Shown: piece by piece, positions 8,891 through 16,985 of the stretch | Layout of the letters: the number at the start of each line of letters is the position of its first letter | Numbering within the stretch: position 1 is the stretch's first letter | Source of the DNA: Candidatus Nitrosopumilus sp. | Lineage (GTDB): Archaea; Thermoproteota; Nitrososphaeria; Nitrososphaerales; Nitrosopumilaceae | DNA: 33,704 bases | NCBI GenBank assembly: GCA_008080815.1 | Contig: VMDM01000046.1 | Location: 1 to 33,704 of the forward strand | Reading direction: 5' to 3' | Notes under the pieces: model-generated | Seen by the model: only the letters and a program-made list of their open reading frames with translations | Databases searched by the model: none | Told to the model about the DNA's origin: nothing | Position numbers and translations under genes: made by a program

Positions 8891-9830
8891 AAGTTTTTTT
8901 ATTTTATCTCAAGAATATTTAGAGATTGCAATTGATGAAATAACTGCACTTGCAAAAATGTATGATAGATTTGCAAAAACAGTTGTTATTGATAATTTAG
9001 TAATAGTTCAATCGAAAACTAATTGGCAAGAAATAACAAAAAGGGCTTCATTCGTAAAAATTTCAGGTCAAGTATTGAGAAAAATGTCAGGTTTATTTTT
9101 GGATGAAGAAAATTTTGGAGAATTAAAAACTGCAAAAACTTTTGCGTGTAGAATTATTAATTTATCTTCAAACGAATTTAGTATTCCAGAACTTGAAAAT
9201 TCAATGGGCGATATGATTTCAAAATTTACAAATGCAAAAGTTGATCTAGATGAACCAGAAATTACAATTTATTTAATTTTTACAAATAAAGAGAATTTTT
9301 TTGGATTCTCCAAAATAATGAAAAAAACTGTCAGACCAGAAAAAATTGGTTCTCATCCACATGAATTGGATTGGAAATTAACTCGTGCAATGATCAATTT
9401 GTTAGGTATTAGAGAAGGTGAAGCAATTTGTGATCCATTTTGTGGAACAGGAACAACATTACTTGAGGCTGAATCAATGGGAATTCATGGAATTGGATTA
9501 GATTTTGATGAAAAAATGGTCAAAATGAGCAAAGAAAATATTGAAAAAAACGCTTTTGGGGCAGAAATAATTCAGAGCGATTTTCAAGAGATCAAAAATA
9601 TTTCAAACAAGTATAATGCCATAGTAACAGATTTTCCATATGGTAAATCATCCAAAGTCTCGCAAAAACCAGAAAATATTATCAAAAAATTTTTTAAAAT
9701 TGTTCCCAGTCATAAAAAAATTGCCGTTATGTATAAAAAAGAACTGGCAGATGATTTGAAAATTAGAGGTTTGAAGACATATCAAATCTATAGGCATAAA
9801 AGCTTGACAAGAACAATATTGATTAAATGA
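8883..9830 (+). CDS. THUMP-domain tRNA guanine-N2 methyltransferase (TrmG10/Trm11-like)
   Basis: The 315-residue protein has an N-terminal region of THUMP type (about 80-145) and a Rossmann methyltransferase domain (about 170-315). The SAM-binding motif is CDPFCGTGTTLLEAE and the acidic strand follows as GIGLDFDE. The catalytic motif IV, usually DPPY in this family, reads D250-F-P-Y253 (TDFPYGKSS). The closest known archaeal family methylates G10 of tRNA at N2; Trm11 is the eukaryotic relative. The gene overlaps prs by 8 bases and the RNase Z gene by 4 (ATGA). Sitting directly before RNase Z supports a tRNA role. The exact target base is inferred from family only. Confidence 0.82.
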   Translation: MPESFFILSQEYLEIAIDEITALAKMYDRFAKTVVIDNLVIVQSKTNWQEITKRASFVKISGQVLRKMSGLFLDEENFGELKTAKTFACRIINLSSNEFSIPELENSMGDMISKFTNAKVDLDEPEITIYLIFTNKENFFGFSKIMKKTVRPEKIGSHPHELDWKLTRAMINLLGIREGEAICDPFCGTGTTLLEAESMGIHGIGLDFDEKMVKMSKENIEKNAFGAEIIQSDFQEIKNISNKYNAIVTDFPYGKSSKVSQKPENIIKKFFKIVPSHKKIAVMYKKELADDLKIRGLKTYQIYRHKSLTRTILIK

Positions 9831-10726
9831 AATTAGTATTTTTAGGGACATCTGCGGCTCAACCCACAGACATTAGAGGACTAAGTTGTATTTGCCTTGA
9901 AAGGGATGGAGAAATAATGATGTTTGATGCCGGAGAAGCAGCACAGATTGCATATATGAAATCAAGTTTGGGGTGGAATAAAAAAATGAAAATTTTTGTC
10001 ACACATTTACACGGAGATCATGTAGTAGGAATTTTAGGATTATTACAAACAATGTCAATGCAAAATAGAAGTGAAACTTTAGAGATTTATGGACCACATG
10101 GAATTGATGAATTCATTAGTGCAAATATCAAAGTGTTGAATTTTGGACTAACATTTCCAATTTTGATAAATATTGTAACTGAATCTAAAATTTTTGAAAA
10201 TGAAAAATATATAATTTCTGCTTGCAAGGCAAATCATTCAATCAAAGCATTTTCTTATGTTTTTCAAGAAAAAGAAAAAGCTGGAAGATTTAATGTAGAT
10301 AAAGCAAAGGAATTAGGAATTCCAGAAGGAGAATTATGGAACAAATTGCAAAGAGGCAATGAGATTGAAGTTGATGGAAAAAAAATTTTACCAAATCAAG
10401 TTTTAGGAGAAAGTAGAGCCGGCAAAAAAATTGGGATATCAGGAGACACAATGCCAACTGAAGAGTTGGAAAAATTTTTTGAGAATTGTGATTATCTTGT
10501 TTTCGATTCTACATTTCTTGAATCAGAAAAACAAAAAGCTTTGGAAACATGTCATTCTACTGCAAAACAGGCTGCAATTTTAGGAAAAAATGCCAATGTA
10601 AAGAATCTAATTCTTACTCATTTTTCTGCTAGATATAGAGATGAATTATCTCATCTAAAAGAGGCTAGTGAGATACATGATTCTGTAATAACTGCAAAAG
10701 ATCTTCTTGAAATTGAGATAAAATGA
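9827..10726 (+). CDS. rnz: Ribonuclease Z
   Basis: This metallo-beta-lactamase-fold endonuclease cuts the 3' trailer from precursor tRNA. The zinc motif H60-L-H-G-D-H65 is present, together with an N-terminal LGTSAAQPT, the GDTMP segment and LILTHFSARY near the C-terminus, which supply the remaining metal ligands and the catalytic histidine. At 299 residues it matches the short form of tRNase Z. The cut ends need a CCA tail added, and the CCA-adding enzyme is about 3 kb downstream. It overlaps the methyltransferase and sirtuin genes by 4 bases each, so translation is probably coupled. Confidence 0.95.
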   Translation: MKLVFLGTSAAQPTDIRGLSCICLERDGEIMMFDAGEAAQIAYMKSSLGWNKKMKIFVTHLHGDHVVGILGLLQTMSMQNRSETLEIYGPHGIDEFISANIKVLNFGLTFPILINIVTESKIFENEKYIISACKANHSIKAFSYVFQEKEKAGRFNVDKAKELGIPEGELWNKLQRGNEIEVDGKKILPNQVLGESRAGKKIGISGDTMPTEELEKFFENCDYLVFDSTFLESEKQKALETCHSTAKQAAILGKNANVKNLILTHFSARYRDELSHLKEASEIHDSVITAKDLLEIEIK

Positions 10727-11463
10727 ATTGGATAGAGAAAATTGAAGATAATTTTTCCTTAATCAAAAAGATTGTTTTTGTAACAGGTGCTGGAATTTCA
10801 CATGAAAGTGGTATCCCCACATTTCGTGGTAAGGATGGATTATGGAGAAATCATGATGCAATGAAATTGGCAACTATTGATGCATTTAATGAAAATCCAC
10901 AATTTGTATGGGAATGGTATAATGAAAGAAGAAAAAATATTTTTGAATCTTTTCCAAACAAAGGTCATCAAGCAATTGCAGAATTACAAGAATTATTTGA
11001 TGTTGTTGTTCTAACACAAAATGTAGATGGATTACACAAAAAAGCTGGAAGTAGAAATGTCTATGAACTTCATGGAGATATCATTACTTTAAGATGTACT
11101 AATTGCGATTTTATTGAAGAGAATTTCTCCGAGTTTTCTGAATTTCCCCCAAAATGTAGATGTGGATCTATACTTAGACCCAATGTGGTTTGGTTTGGTG
11201 AGTCACTTCCACAACAAGTGTGGAGAAATTCAATAATTCATGCAAGTGAATCAGATTTGATGATAATTGTAGGTACATCCCTAGTTGTTTCTCCTGCAAA
11301 TACATTACCATTAATTGCAAAAGAGAATGGATCTATACTAATGGAAATTAATCCAGAAAAAACAGAAATGAGTGCTGAAATGGATTTCTCAATTCAAGAA
11401 AAAAGTGCAAAGTTTTTACCAGAATTTGTTAATGAATTAAAAAAAATCAAATCCAGAAAATAA
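10723..11463 (+). CDS. cobB: Sir2-family NAD-dependent protein deacylase
   Basis: The 246-residue sirtuin has the NAD-binding GAGISHESGIPTFRG (22-36), TQNVDGLHKKAG (98-109), the catalytic His117 in YELHGD, a small zinc site (Cys125, Cys128, Cys145, Cys147) and GTSLVVSPA. Tyr66 and Arg69 (WYNERR) match the Tyr/Arg pair that lets class III sirtuins bind acidic acyl groups such as succinyl, so desuccinylation as well as deacetylation is plausible. It removes acyl groups from lysines and makes nicotinamide and O-acyl-ADP-ribose. It is the last gene of the prs cluster. Its 3' end overlaps the convergent small membrane protein gene by 27 bases. Confidence 0.93.
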   Translation: MNWIEKIEDNFSLIKKIVFVTGAGISHESGIPTFRGKDGLWRNHDAMKLATIDAFNENPQFVWEWYNERRKNIFESFPNKGHQAIAELQELFDVVVLTQNVDGLHKKAGSRNVYELHGDIITLRCTNCDFIEENFSEFSEFPPKCRCGSILRPNVVWFGESLPQQVWRNSIIHASESDLMIIVGTSLVVSPANTLPLIAKENGSILMEINPEKTEMSAEMDFSIQEKSAKFLPEFVNELKKIKSRK

Positions 11464-11814
11464 TTTTGTAATTTTTTCAAACGGATTAAAATTAGATATA
11501 CTATCTGAAATTTTTTCTTGGGATGATTTTCCTAATTCTGTAACGTTGTCTGAAACAGAATCTCCAATTACATCAATTTCATCAGATATTTTTTCTGATA
11601 TTTTACTAGATGTTTTTTCAACTGCCTTATCTATTGATTCATCTAATTTTGATTCAATTATGTTTGTAGCTTTAGAACTAATATTACTTACATCAGTAGA
11701 AATAGATTCTATGACTGTAGCAGAGGTTGTAGGGAATAGATAGTCAATTTCATCAGAAAATATCATTGCACCAAATGCGATTATACCCAAAATTAAGGCT
11801 AATTTTATGAACAT
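11437..11814 (-). CDS. Small membrane-anchored helical protein, unknown function
   Basis: I do not recognise this 125-residue protein. An N-terminal hydrophobic segment (about 3-20) is followed by an acidic linker and a long Ser/Ile/Asp/Lys-rich region (about 35-115). That region looks like amphipathic helices with loose heptad spacing and no Cys. It could be an anchored extracytoplasmic coiled coil or a membrane-surface protein. The start is ATG. The reading frame overlaps the 3' end of the sirtuin gene by 27 bases. It lies downstream of UPF0201 on the same strand with a 72-base gap. Confidence 0.6.
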   Translation of the reverse strand: MFIKLALILGIIAFGAMIFSDEIDYLFPTTSATVIESISTDVSNISSKATNIIESKLDESIDKAVEKTSSKISEKISDEIDVIGDSVSDNVTELGKSSQEKISDSISNFNPFEKITKLFSGFDFF

Positions 11815-11886
11815 GATATTTTTTAAAAAAACAAGTTTTTAGATTCTAACTAAAAAAAATAGTCAAAAATACTTGAATTTATTTAA

Positions 11887-12288
11887 CTAATCTGATTCAG
11901 ATGCTACCCAGTCAATAATCGAGTCTATTTGTTTTGAAAATATTGTAATTTTGATTGGCCCCAGTGGGGATTCAATTGAATCCTCGCATATCACAACTTT
12001 ATTTACAAAAGCTGCCTGCTTGTTTAGGTAAAACCAAGTTGATTCTTTTTTTAAATTTTTATCAAGATTTCTCAAAAATGTTTTCTGAGAGTTTGTAGAG
12101 TGAATATACTCAAAAATGTTTTCTAGAGAATCCAATTTTTCAGAAATTAAATTTATTGAATTTTTATCTTCTAAAATTTCTAGAGATGGAAAAATATTAT
12201 TTAATGCTTTAGAAACTTTATCAAATTCTTCTGAAGGATTAATTTCACAATTAACAATAATTTTACATTTAAAATTTGGAATATTCAT
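11887..12288 (-). CDS. UPF0201 family RNA-binding-like protein
   Basis: The 133-residue protein fits the archaeal UPF0201/DUF54 family, described as a putative RNA-binding fold. The strongest match is the C-terminal half, with FYLNKQAAFVNKV followed by ESPLGPIKITIF. The N-terminal half carries the expected alternating strand and helix pattern (KCKIIVNCEINPSEEFDKV). The ATG overlaps the stop of the upstream UPF0200 gene by 4 bases (ATGA). That pairing recurs in archaea and suggests a joint role. The function is not established. Confidence 0.82.
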   Translation of the reverse strand: MNIPNFKCKIIVNCEINPSEEFDKVSKALNNIFPSLEILEDKNSINLISEKLDSLENIFEYIHSTNSQKTFLRNLDKNLKKESTWFYLNKQAAFVNKVVICEDSIESPLGPIKITIFSKQIDSIIDWVASESD

Positions 12289-12839
12289 ATCCAGGATTCA
12301 ATTATAGAATATGCTTTTTGAATTAATTCATCTTTTGTTAAACCGATATTAGAAATTGCAAAATCAGATAAAGCAATTGAATTGCTAATCCCTACTCCTA
12401 ATTCTCTATTATCTCTTTCATCAAAATGTTCTTTAGTTTGAGGATCATCAGAACGTCCTCTTTGTTTTAAGAATTCAAATCTAGTATCTGTTGAAGCATG
12501 AATAGCTAATAGTTTTACATTTCCAAATTTTCTTAGAATATTTATTTCGTCATTTGAACGAACACCATCAATGAGAATAACATTAGATGGCGATGAATTA
12601 ATATCGGATTCAATTAACTCAGCAATTGCTCCAGGTCCATTTTGTTTACGTAATTCTAACATCAAGTTTCCAAGATTTTCTCTTGTACATTCAAGATTTC
12701 TTTTATTAGCTTCGTTTCTAACTGCATTACCCATGTTTATTACATCATAGCCCTTTTCTTTTAATGCCTCAGCAATTGTTGATTTTCCAGCTCCAGGCAT
12801 ACCCGTTAAACATACAATTAATTTCATAAAATTTTTCAT
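12285..12839 (-). CDS. UPF0200 family P-loop kinase-like protein
   Basis: The 184-residue protein has a Walker A loop GMPGAGKST at residues 13-21 and the layout of a small nucleotide or dephospho-CoA kinase-like ATPase, with a lid-type segment RGRSDDPQT. It matches UPF0200, whose substrate is unknown; it is not the archaeal GTP-dependent dephospho-CoA kinase family. Two in-frame ATGs are possible: this one, or one at 12827 (MKLIVCLTG), which gives the usual family N-terminus. An A/T box at 12866-12876 fits the longer form with a very short leader. It is the first gene of the pair with UPF0201 and diverges from thpR. Confidence 0.82.
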   Translation of the reverse strand: MKNFMKLIVCLTGMPGAGKSTIAEALKEKGYDVINMGNAVRNEANKRNLECTRENLGNLMLELRKQNGPGAIAELIESDINSSPSNVILIDGVRSNDEINILRKFGNVKLLAIHASTDTRFEFLKQRGRSDDPQTKEHFDERDNRELGVGISNSIALSDFAISNIGLTKDELIQKAYSIIESWI

Positions 12840-12896
12840 TTTTTCTTGTCTATGAATTTACCGGAAATTATTATACTAGAAATAAAGTAAAATTTC

Positions 12897-13439
12897 ATGA
12901 GAGTTTTTGTTGCAATTGATATCAATAATCATGAGATTCTAAGAAAAATTAAAGAATTTCAGTCAAGCCTAAAACTAAATGCTAAACCAATTGCTATAGA
13001 AAATCTACATTTTACATTACAGTTTTTAGGTGAAATATCTGAGATTGAATTAGAAAAAATTAAAAATTCTCTCAAAAAGATTAGATTTTCAGAGTTTTTT
13101 CTTGGGTTAGAAGGTGTTGGAGTGTTTCCAAATCAAAAAAACCCTAGAATTGTATGGATTGGTACAGACTCAGAAGGTGGGAACAACCTCAAGGAGATTG
13201 CCAAAAAAGTAAATGATTCATTAAAACAAGAGGGTCATTTTCCAGATAAATCATTTAAACCACATCTAACAGTTTTTAGAGTGAAAAATAAGATATCAGA
13301 TATGAATCAAATTTTGGGAAATTATGAAAAAACAAAATTTGGAAATCAAGAAATTTCATCAATTAAATTGAAAAAAAGTGTCCTTACATCAAATGGACCA
13401 ATCTATTCAGATATTATGGAGATAAAGAATTCAATATGA
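12897..13439 (+). CDS. thpR: RNA 2',3'-cyclic phosphodiesterase
   Basis: This 180-residue 2H-family protein has both His-x-Thr catalytic motifs, H38-F-T40 (LHFTLQFLG) and H123-L-T125 (KPHLTVFRV). The family opens 2',3'-cyclic phosphates at RNA ends to 2'-phosphates and has been linked to tRNA ligation in vitro. Its stop overlaps the ATG of the CCA-adding enzyme by 4 bases (ATGA), so a role in tRNA end metabolism is a reasonable inference. TTATTATAC (12868-12876), about 26 bases before the ATG, suits a leaderless transcript. Confidence 0.93.
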   Translation: MRVFVAIDINNHEILRKIKEFQSSLKLNAKPIAIENLHFTLQFLGEISEIELEKIKNSLKKIRFSEFFLGLEGVGVFPNQKNPRIVWIGTDSEGGNNLKEIAKKVNDSLKQEGHFPDKSFKPHLTVFRVKNKISDMNQILGNYEKTKFGNQEISSIKLKKSVLTSNGPIYSDIMEIKNSI

Positions 13440-14764
13440 AAAAAATTATCTCTCAAGTAAAAAAGGATGTTACAATATCAACTTCTGCACAAAATGTCAA
13501 ATTAAAAATAGCAAATGAAGCATTTGATCTTGTAAAAAATCAAATAAAAAATTATTCAGAAATAGTAGACATTGAATTTGGAGGATCATTTGCAAAAGAT
13601 ACATGGTTACCAAATGATGCAGATATTGATATTTTTATTAAATTTAAAACTGAAACGTCTGAAGAGAATTTCGAAAAAATTTCAAAAAAAATTGGATTTG
13701 CAGCACTAAAAAAATACTCCCCATATGTAAGATATTCTGAACACCCATATGTTGAAGCAAGTATTAAAAAAACAAAAATCAACATAGTTCCATGTTATGA
13801 TGTCAATAATGGAGAGTGGAAAAGTGCCGCTGATAGAACACCATTTCATACTAAATTCATGATGAAGAATTTGAATGAAAATATGAAAAATGAAGTAAAG
13901 GTATTAAAAAAATTCTTAAAATCAAATAAAATCTATGGTGCTGAAATTGCTAGACAAGGATTTAGTGGTTATATTTCAGAGGTATTAATTTACAATTTCA
14001 AAACATTTGAAAATTTAATTGAAAAAATGTGCAACATAAAAGAGAATCAAGTAATTGGAATAACTAATAAAAAATTTGATACATCAATTGTCATAGTTGA
14101 CCCAATTGATAAAAATAGAAATTTAGCCGCTGCGATTTCAAATCAAAATATAGGTAAATTTGTAATGTTGTGTAGAGCATTTCAAAATAATCCTAAAATA
14201 TCATATTTTAAAATTCAAAAAAGTAAAATTTCAAAGAAATTTTGGAAGAATCTTTTATCAGTAAGATTTGATTTTTCAGATAGAAGTCCAGATATTATTT
14301 GGGGTCAAGTAAAGCGTGCATCAAGTACTCTAGCTACTCAATTAGATTTGGGGGGATTCAATGTTTTAAGAAATGGGGCATTTGTTGAAAAAAAACAAGC
14401 GTACCTATTTTTTATGTTAAAAGAAATTGAAATTTCAAAAATTCATTCTAAAATTGGACCAGAATTCTTTAGAAAAGATGCTACTGATAATTTTGTTAAG
14501 AAAAATATTTCATCAACTGAAATGATATGGATTAATCATGAAAATAAGATAATTTCTCTAGAAAATAGAAAATACATAGAAGCTGATAAATTTCTTCAAT
14601 TTATAATAAAAACTAATCTAGATAAAGGAATTCCAAAGGGATTAAAAAAAGATTTTCAGAAAGGATTCAAGATATTTGTTGGAAAGCAAAATTTTAGTAA
14701 ATCAATTAAAGAAGCAGCAAATGAGATAATTTCAAGCGATGAAATCTTACTTTATTCCAATTAA
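13436..14764 (+). CDS. cca: CCA-adding enzyme (archaeal class I tRNA nucleotidyltransferase)
   Basis: This enzyme adds or repairs CCA at tRNA 3' ends without a nucleic acid template. The polymerase-beta-type head has GGSFAKDTWL followed by DADIDIF (about residues 49-70), the strand with the metal-binding Asp pair. The 442-residue length and long C-terminal part match the archaeal class I enzymes rather than the class II bacterial and eukaryotic ones. It is needed here because the tRNA-Pro gene 0.7 kb downstream does not encode CCA. The gene overlaps thpR by 4 bases and the kinase-like gene by 26, so the three form one unit. Confidence 0.95.
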   Translation: MKKIISQVKKDVTISTSAQNVKLKIANEAFDLVKNQIKNYSEIVDIEFGGSFAKDTWLPNDADIDIFIKFKTETSEENFEKISKKIGFAALKKYSPYVRYSEHPYVEASIKKTKINIVPCYDVNNGEWKSAADRTPFHTKFMMKNLNENMKNEVKVLKKFLKSNKIYGAEIARQGFSGYISEVLIYNFKTFENLIEKMCNIKENQVIGITNKKFDTSIVIVDPIDKNRNLAAAISNQNIGKFVMLCRAFQNNPKISYFKIQKSKISKKFWKNLLSVRFDFSDRSPDIIWGQVKRASSTLATQLDLGGFNVLRNGAFVEKKQAYLFFMLKEIEISKIHSKIGPEFFRKDATDNFVKKNISSTEMIWINHENKIISLENRKYIEADKFLQFIIKTNLDKGIPKGLKKDFQKGFKIFVGKQNFSKSIKEAANEIISSDEILLYSN

Positions 14765-15500
14765 AAAATTTCATGATGAACCCTATTCAAAAATTATAGG
14801 TTTTCCCAATGGAACAAAAAATCAGATAAAAAAAAGAATAATAGAATTAGAAAAATTAAAAGTCAAATCAATTTCATTTTCTGGGAAAACAACAATTGGT
14901 AAATTATCAATTTTAGGTAAAGGATATGTCGGAGTAGTTGTATTAGCCAGAAAAGATTCCAAAAAGATTGCATTAAAAATTAGAAGAATCGATTCTCAAC
15001 GAAAAAATATGAAAAATGAAGAATTATTTTTAAAGTCTGTTAACAAAATTAATGTTGGACCAAAAGTATTTGGCTCTAGTAAAAATTTTCTTTTGATGGA
15101 GTATATTGATGGAATTAAAATTTTAGATTGGATTACTCAATTAAATGGAAGAGGTAGTTCAAAAAAATTAAAGATAGTTATTAAAAAAATATTAGAAGAT
15201 TGTTTTGCTTTAGATAAGATGGGTTTTGATCATGGTGAACTAAGTGATATTTCAAAACACGTTCTCATTGAAGATAATATTCCATACATAATTGATTTTG
15301 AAAGTGGTAGTTTGAAGAGAAGAACATCAAATGTTACATCTGTGACACAAGCAATTTTCATTGGATCAGGAATTTCAAAACAAGTTCAAAAAATCTACAA
15401 AAACCCAACCAAAAATGAAATTATTAATGCATTAAAAATTTACAAAAATTGCAAAAATAGAGAAAATTTTGAAAAAGTCTTGAAAGTTTTGAAATTGTGA
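14739..15500 (+). CDS. Atypical Ser/Thr protein kinase-like protein (COG2112-type)
   Basis: The 253-residue protein keeps the kinase core in a reduced form: a glycine loop ILGKGYVGVVVLA (about 58-70), a VAIK-type lysine (IALKIRR), a hinge LLMEYIDGIKIL, a catalytic loop FDHGELSDISKHVLI in place of the usual HRD loop, and DFESG in place of DFG. Such archaeal proteins are predicted Ser/Thr kinases, with some likeness to RIO and Bud32 enzymes. The substrate is unknown. Its start lies 26 bases inside the cca gene, so translation is probably coupled. Its stop codon directly abuts the 3' end of the convergent tRNA-Pro gene. Confidence 0.75.
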   Translation: MKSYFIPIKKFHDEPYSKIIGFPNGTKNQIKKRIIELEKLKVKSISFSGKTTIGKLSILGKGYVGVVVLARKDSKKIALKIRRIDSQRKNMKNEELFLKSVNKINVGPKVFGSSKNFLLMEYIDGIKILDWITQLNGRGSSKKLKIVIKKILEDCFALDKMGFDHGELSDISKHVLIEDNIPYIIDFESGSLKRRTSNVTSVTQAIFIGSGISKQVQKIYKNPTKNEIINALKIYKNCKNRENFEKVLKVLKL

Positions 15501-15574
15501 TGGGACCGGCAGGATTTGAACCTGCGACCACTTGCCCCCCAGGCAAGTATCATACCAAGCTAGACCACGATCCC
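15501..15574 (-). tRNA. tRNA-Pro (anticodon GGG)
   Basis: The minus strand folds as a 74-base tRNA without an intron. The acceptor arm pairs GGGATCG with CGGTCCC and leaves A as the discriminator base. The anticodon arm is CTTGC/GCAAG around the loop CTGGGGG, giving anticodon GGG for proline. The T arm is GCAGG-TTCAAAT-CCTGC. CCA is not encoded. The 3' end touches the stop codon of the convergent kinase-like gene with no spacer. A TTTAATAA box lies about 27 bases upstream of the 5' end. Confidence 0.95.
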
Positions 15575-15594
15575 TTGATTTGAGGCAAAAAATG

Positions 15595-15607
15595 AAATTA
15601 TTAAATC
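15595..15607. promoter_or_regulatory. Shared TATA-like box for tRNA-Pro and the 68-residue gene
   Basis: The A/T element centred near 15601.5 lies 27 bases from the tRNA-Pro 5' end (15574, minus strand) and 27 bases from the ATG at 15629 (plus strand). No other good box exists in this 54-base spacer. One element may therefore drive both divergent transcripts, with the protein gene leaderless. Confidence 0.5.
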
Positions 15608-15628
15608 GTCCCATTAGTAACTAAGATT

Positions 15629-15835
15629 ATGAAGATTTGCAACATTTGTCACAGAATATCTGCAACTGGTGAAGATCATATTGATTGTGTACAAAAAAGA
15701 AATATCGAATTAAATGATGAAAATATGAAAAATAGTATTCAAGAAAAACTCAATCTATCAAAAATGGATAAAGAGTTAGGTGTTGAAGTCAGAGCATTGC
15801 TTGAACATTTGTCAAGAGAAAAAGAATCTAATTAA
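15629..15835 (+). CDS. Small Cys/His protein, unknown function
   Basis: This 68-residue protein begins MKICNICHRISATGEDHIDC. Cys4-x2-Cys7 and a later His and Cys could form a small zinc site. The rest is charged and helical and ends in a Lys/Glu-rich tail. I do not recognise a named family. The ATG has an A/T box at the right distance for a leaderless transcript, shared with tRNA-Pro. It converges with the flavoprotein gene one base beyond its stop. Confidence 0.65.
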   Translation: MKICNICHRISATGEDHIDCVQKRNIELNDENMKNSIQEKLNLSKMDKELGVEVRALLEHLSREKESN

Positions 15836-15836
15836 A

Positions 15837-16985
15837 CTAAAACCATTTTGTTAATCGTTCCCTTTCAAATTCAAATTTTTTTGAAAGATTTTCTTCTGTA
15901 GAAGAAGTTAATCTTGTCATAGGTTTTTCTTGAGAAAACATGTCAACTTCAATTAATGATGCAGTTTCTCTTCCAGATTCTATAAAGCAACCACCAATTC
16001 CATCATATAGTGTTAATTCATTAGTTTGTTTAATTTTTGAAGTGATATTTTTTGCAACTGTCATTCCTTCACCTTCAGCAAATACTCCAGCTTTTGGAAC
16101 AGTCATTGAGTCTGTAACTGGTAAAACTGTAACATCACCAATTGCATAAACATTTTCAAATTTTGTTTTGCAATCACGATCTATTTTAATAAAACCAGGA
16201 TCATTCGCTAGTTCTGATTCATAAATTAATTTTGGAGCAATGTGAGGAGGTACAGCCAAAAGTAAATCAAAGTTTGATTCAAAGTTTTCAAAAATCAATT
16301 TTCCATTTTCAACAGTCTTTAATTTTGATGAATTATGAAATATTACTGATTCAGATTCTACCATTTCCAAAATCTGTTTACTAACCTCACTACCTGCTGC
16401 AGGCATTGTTATGGGAGCAGGACAATAAATTGAAATTTCAATTTTATCTCTAATTCCTCTTTTGCGTAACATGGAATCAATTAAAAGACATGCCTCATAA
16501 GGTGCAGGAGGACATTTGTATGGCATTGAGGTTATACAAATAGCAATTTTTCCAGATTGAATTTCTTCTAATCTTTTTCTTATTTCAAGAAGTTGATCAT
16601 GATCATAGAGATTGTACCCATGGTCAATTAATCCGGGAATTCTTTCAGGAGCCAATCTACTTCCCATTGAAATTACCAAATAATCATAAGAAATTTTATC
16701 ATTTGATGTAATGACAGATTTTTGTTGAAAATCAATATTTAGGATCTCAGCTTGTAAAAAATCAATATTTTTTTTGGATAAATCTTTTAGTGAGGCAGTA
16801 GAATTTTCAAAAGTTCTTGTCCCATTGATTATCCATAATTTTGAAAATCCTACCATGAACCAATCTTTTTTATCAATTATTGTAATTTTGAGACTAGCAG
16901 GATCAAAATTTTTTCTCAATTCATTTGAAACTGACAGTCCACCGAATCCACCACCTAAAACAAGAACATGTGGAATTGTTGACAT
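15837..16985 (-). CDS. FAD-dependent oxidoreductase, sulfide dehydrogenase/SQR-like
   Basis: The 382-residue flavoprotein has the N-terminal dinucleotide motif VLVLGGGFGGLS (8-19), an ISMGSRLAP segment, and the C-terminal FAD motif VYAIGDVTVLP. Cys158 in MPYKCPPAPYE and Cys333 in GGCFIESG match the redox-active pair of flavocytochrome c sulfide dehydrogenase and related sulfide:quinone reductases. Reduction of a disulfide, persulfide or sulfide is therefore a better guess than a plain NADH dehydrogenase. No cytochrome partner gene is adjacent. Its ATG directly follows the TAG of the upstream short-chain dehydrogenase gene, so the two are probably co-transcribed. Confidence 0.8.
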   Translation of the reverse strand: MSTIPHVLVLGGGFGGLSVSNELRKNFDPASLKITIIDKKDWFMVGFSKLWIINGTRTFENSTASLKDLSKKNIDFLQAEILNIDFQQKSVITSNDKISYDYLVISMGSRLAPERIPGLIDHGYNLYDHDQLLEIRKRLEEIQSGKIAICITSMPYKCPPAPYEACLLIDSMLRKRGIRDKIEISIYCPAPITMPAAGSEVSKQILEMVESESVIFHNSSKLKTVENGKLIFENFESNFDLLLAVPPHIAPKLIYESELANDPGFIKIDRDCKTKFENVYAIGDVTVLPVTDSMTVPKAGVFAEGEGMTVAKNITSKIKQTNELTLYDGIGGCFIESGRETASLIEVDMFSQEKPMTRLTSSTEENLSKKFEFERERLTKWF

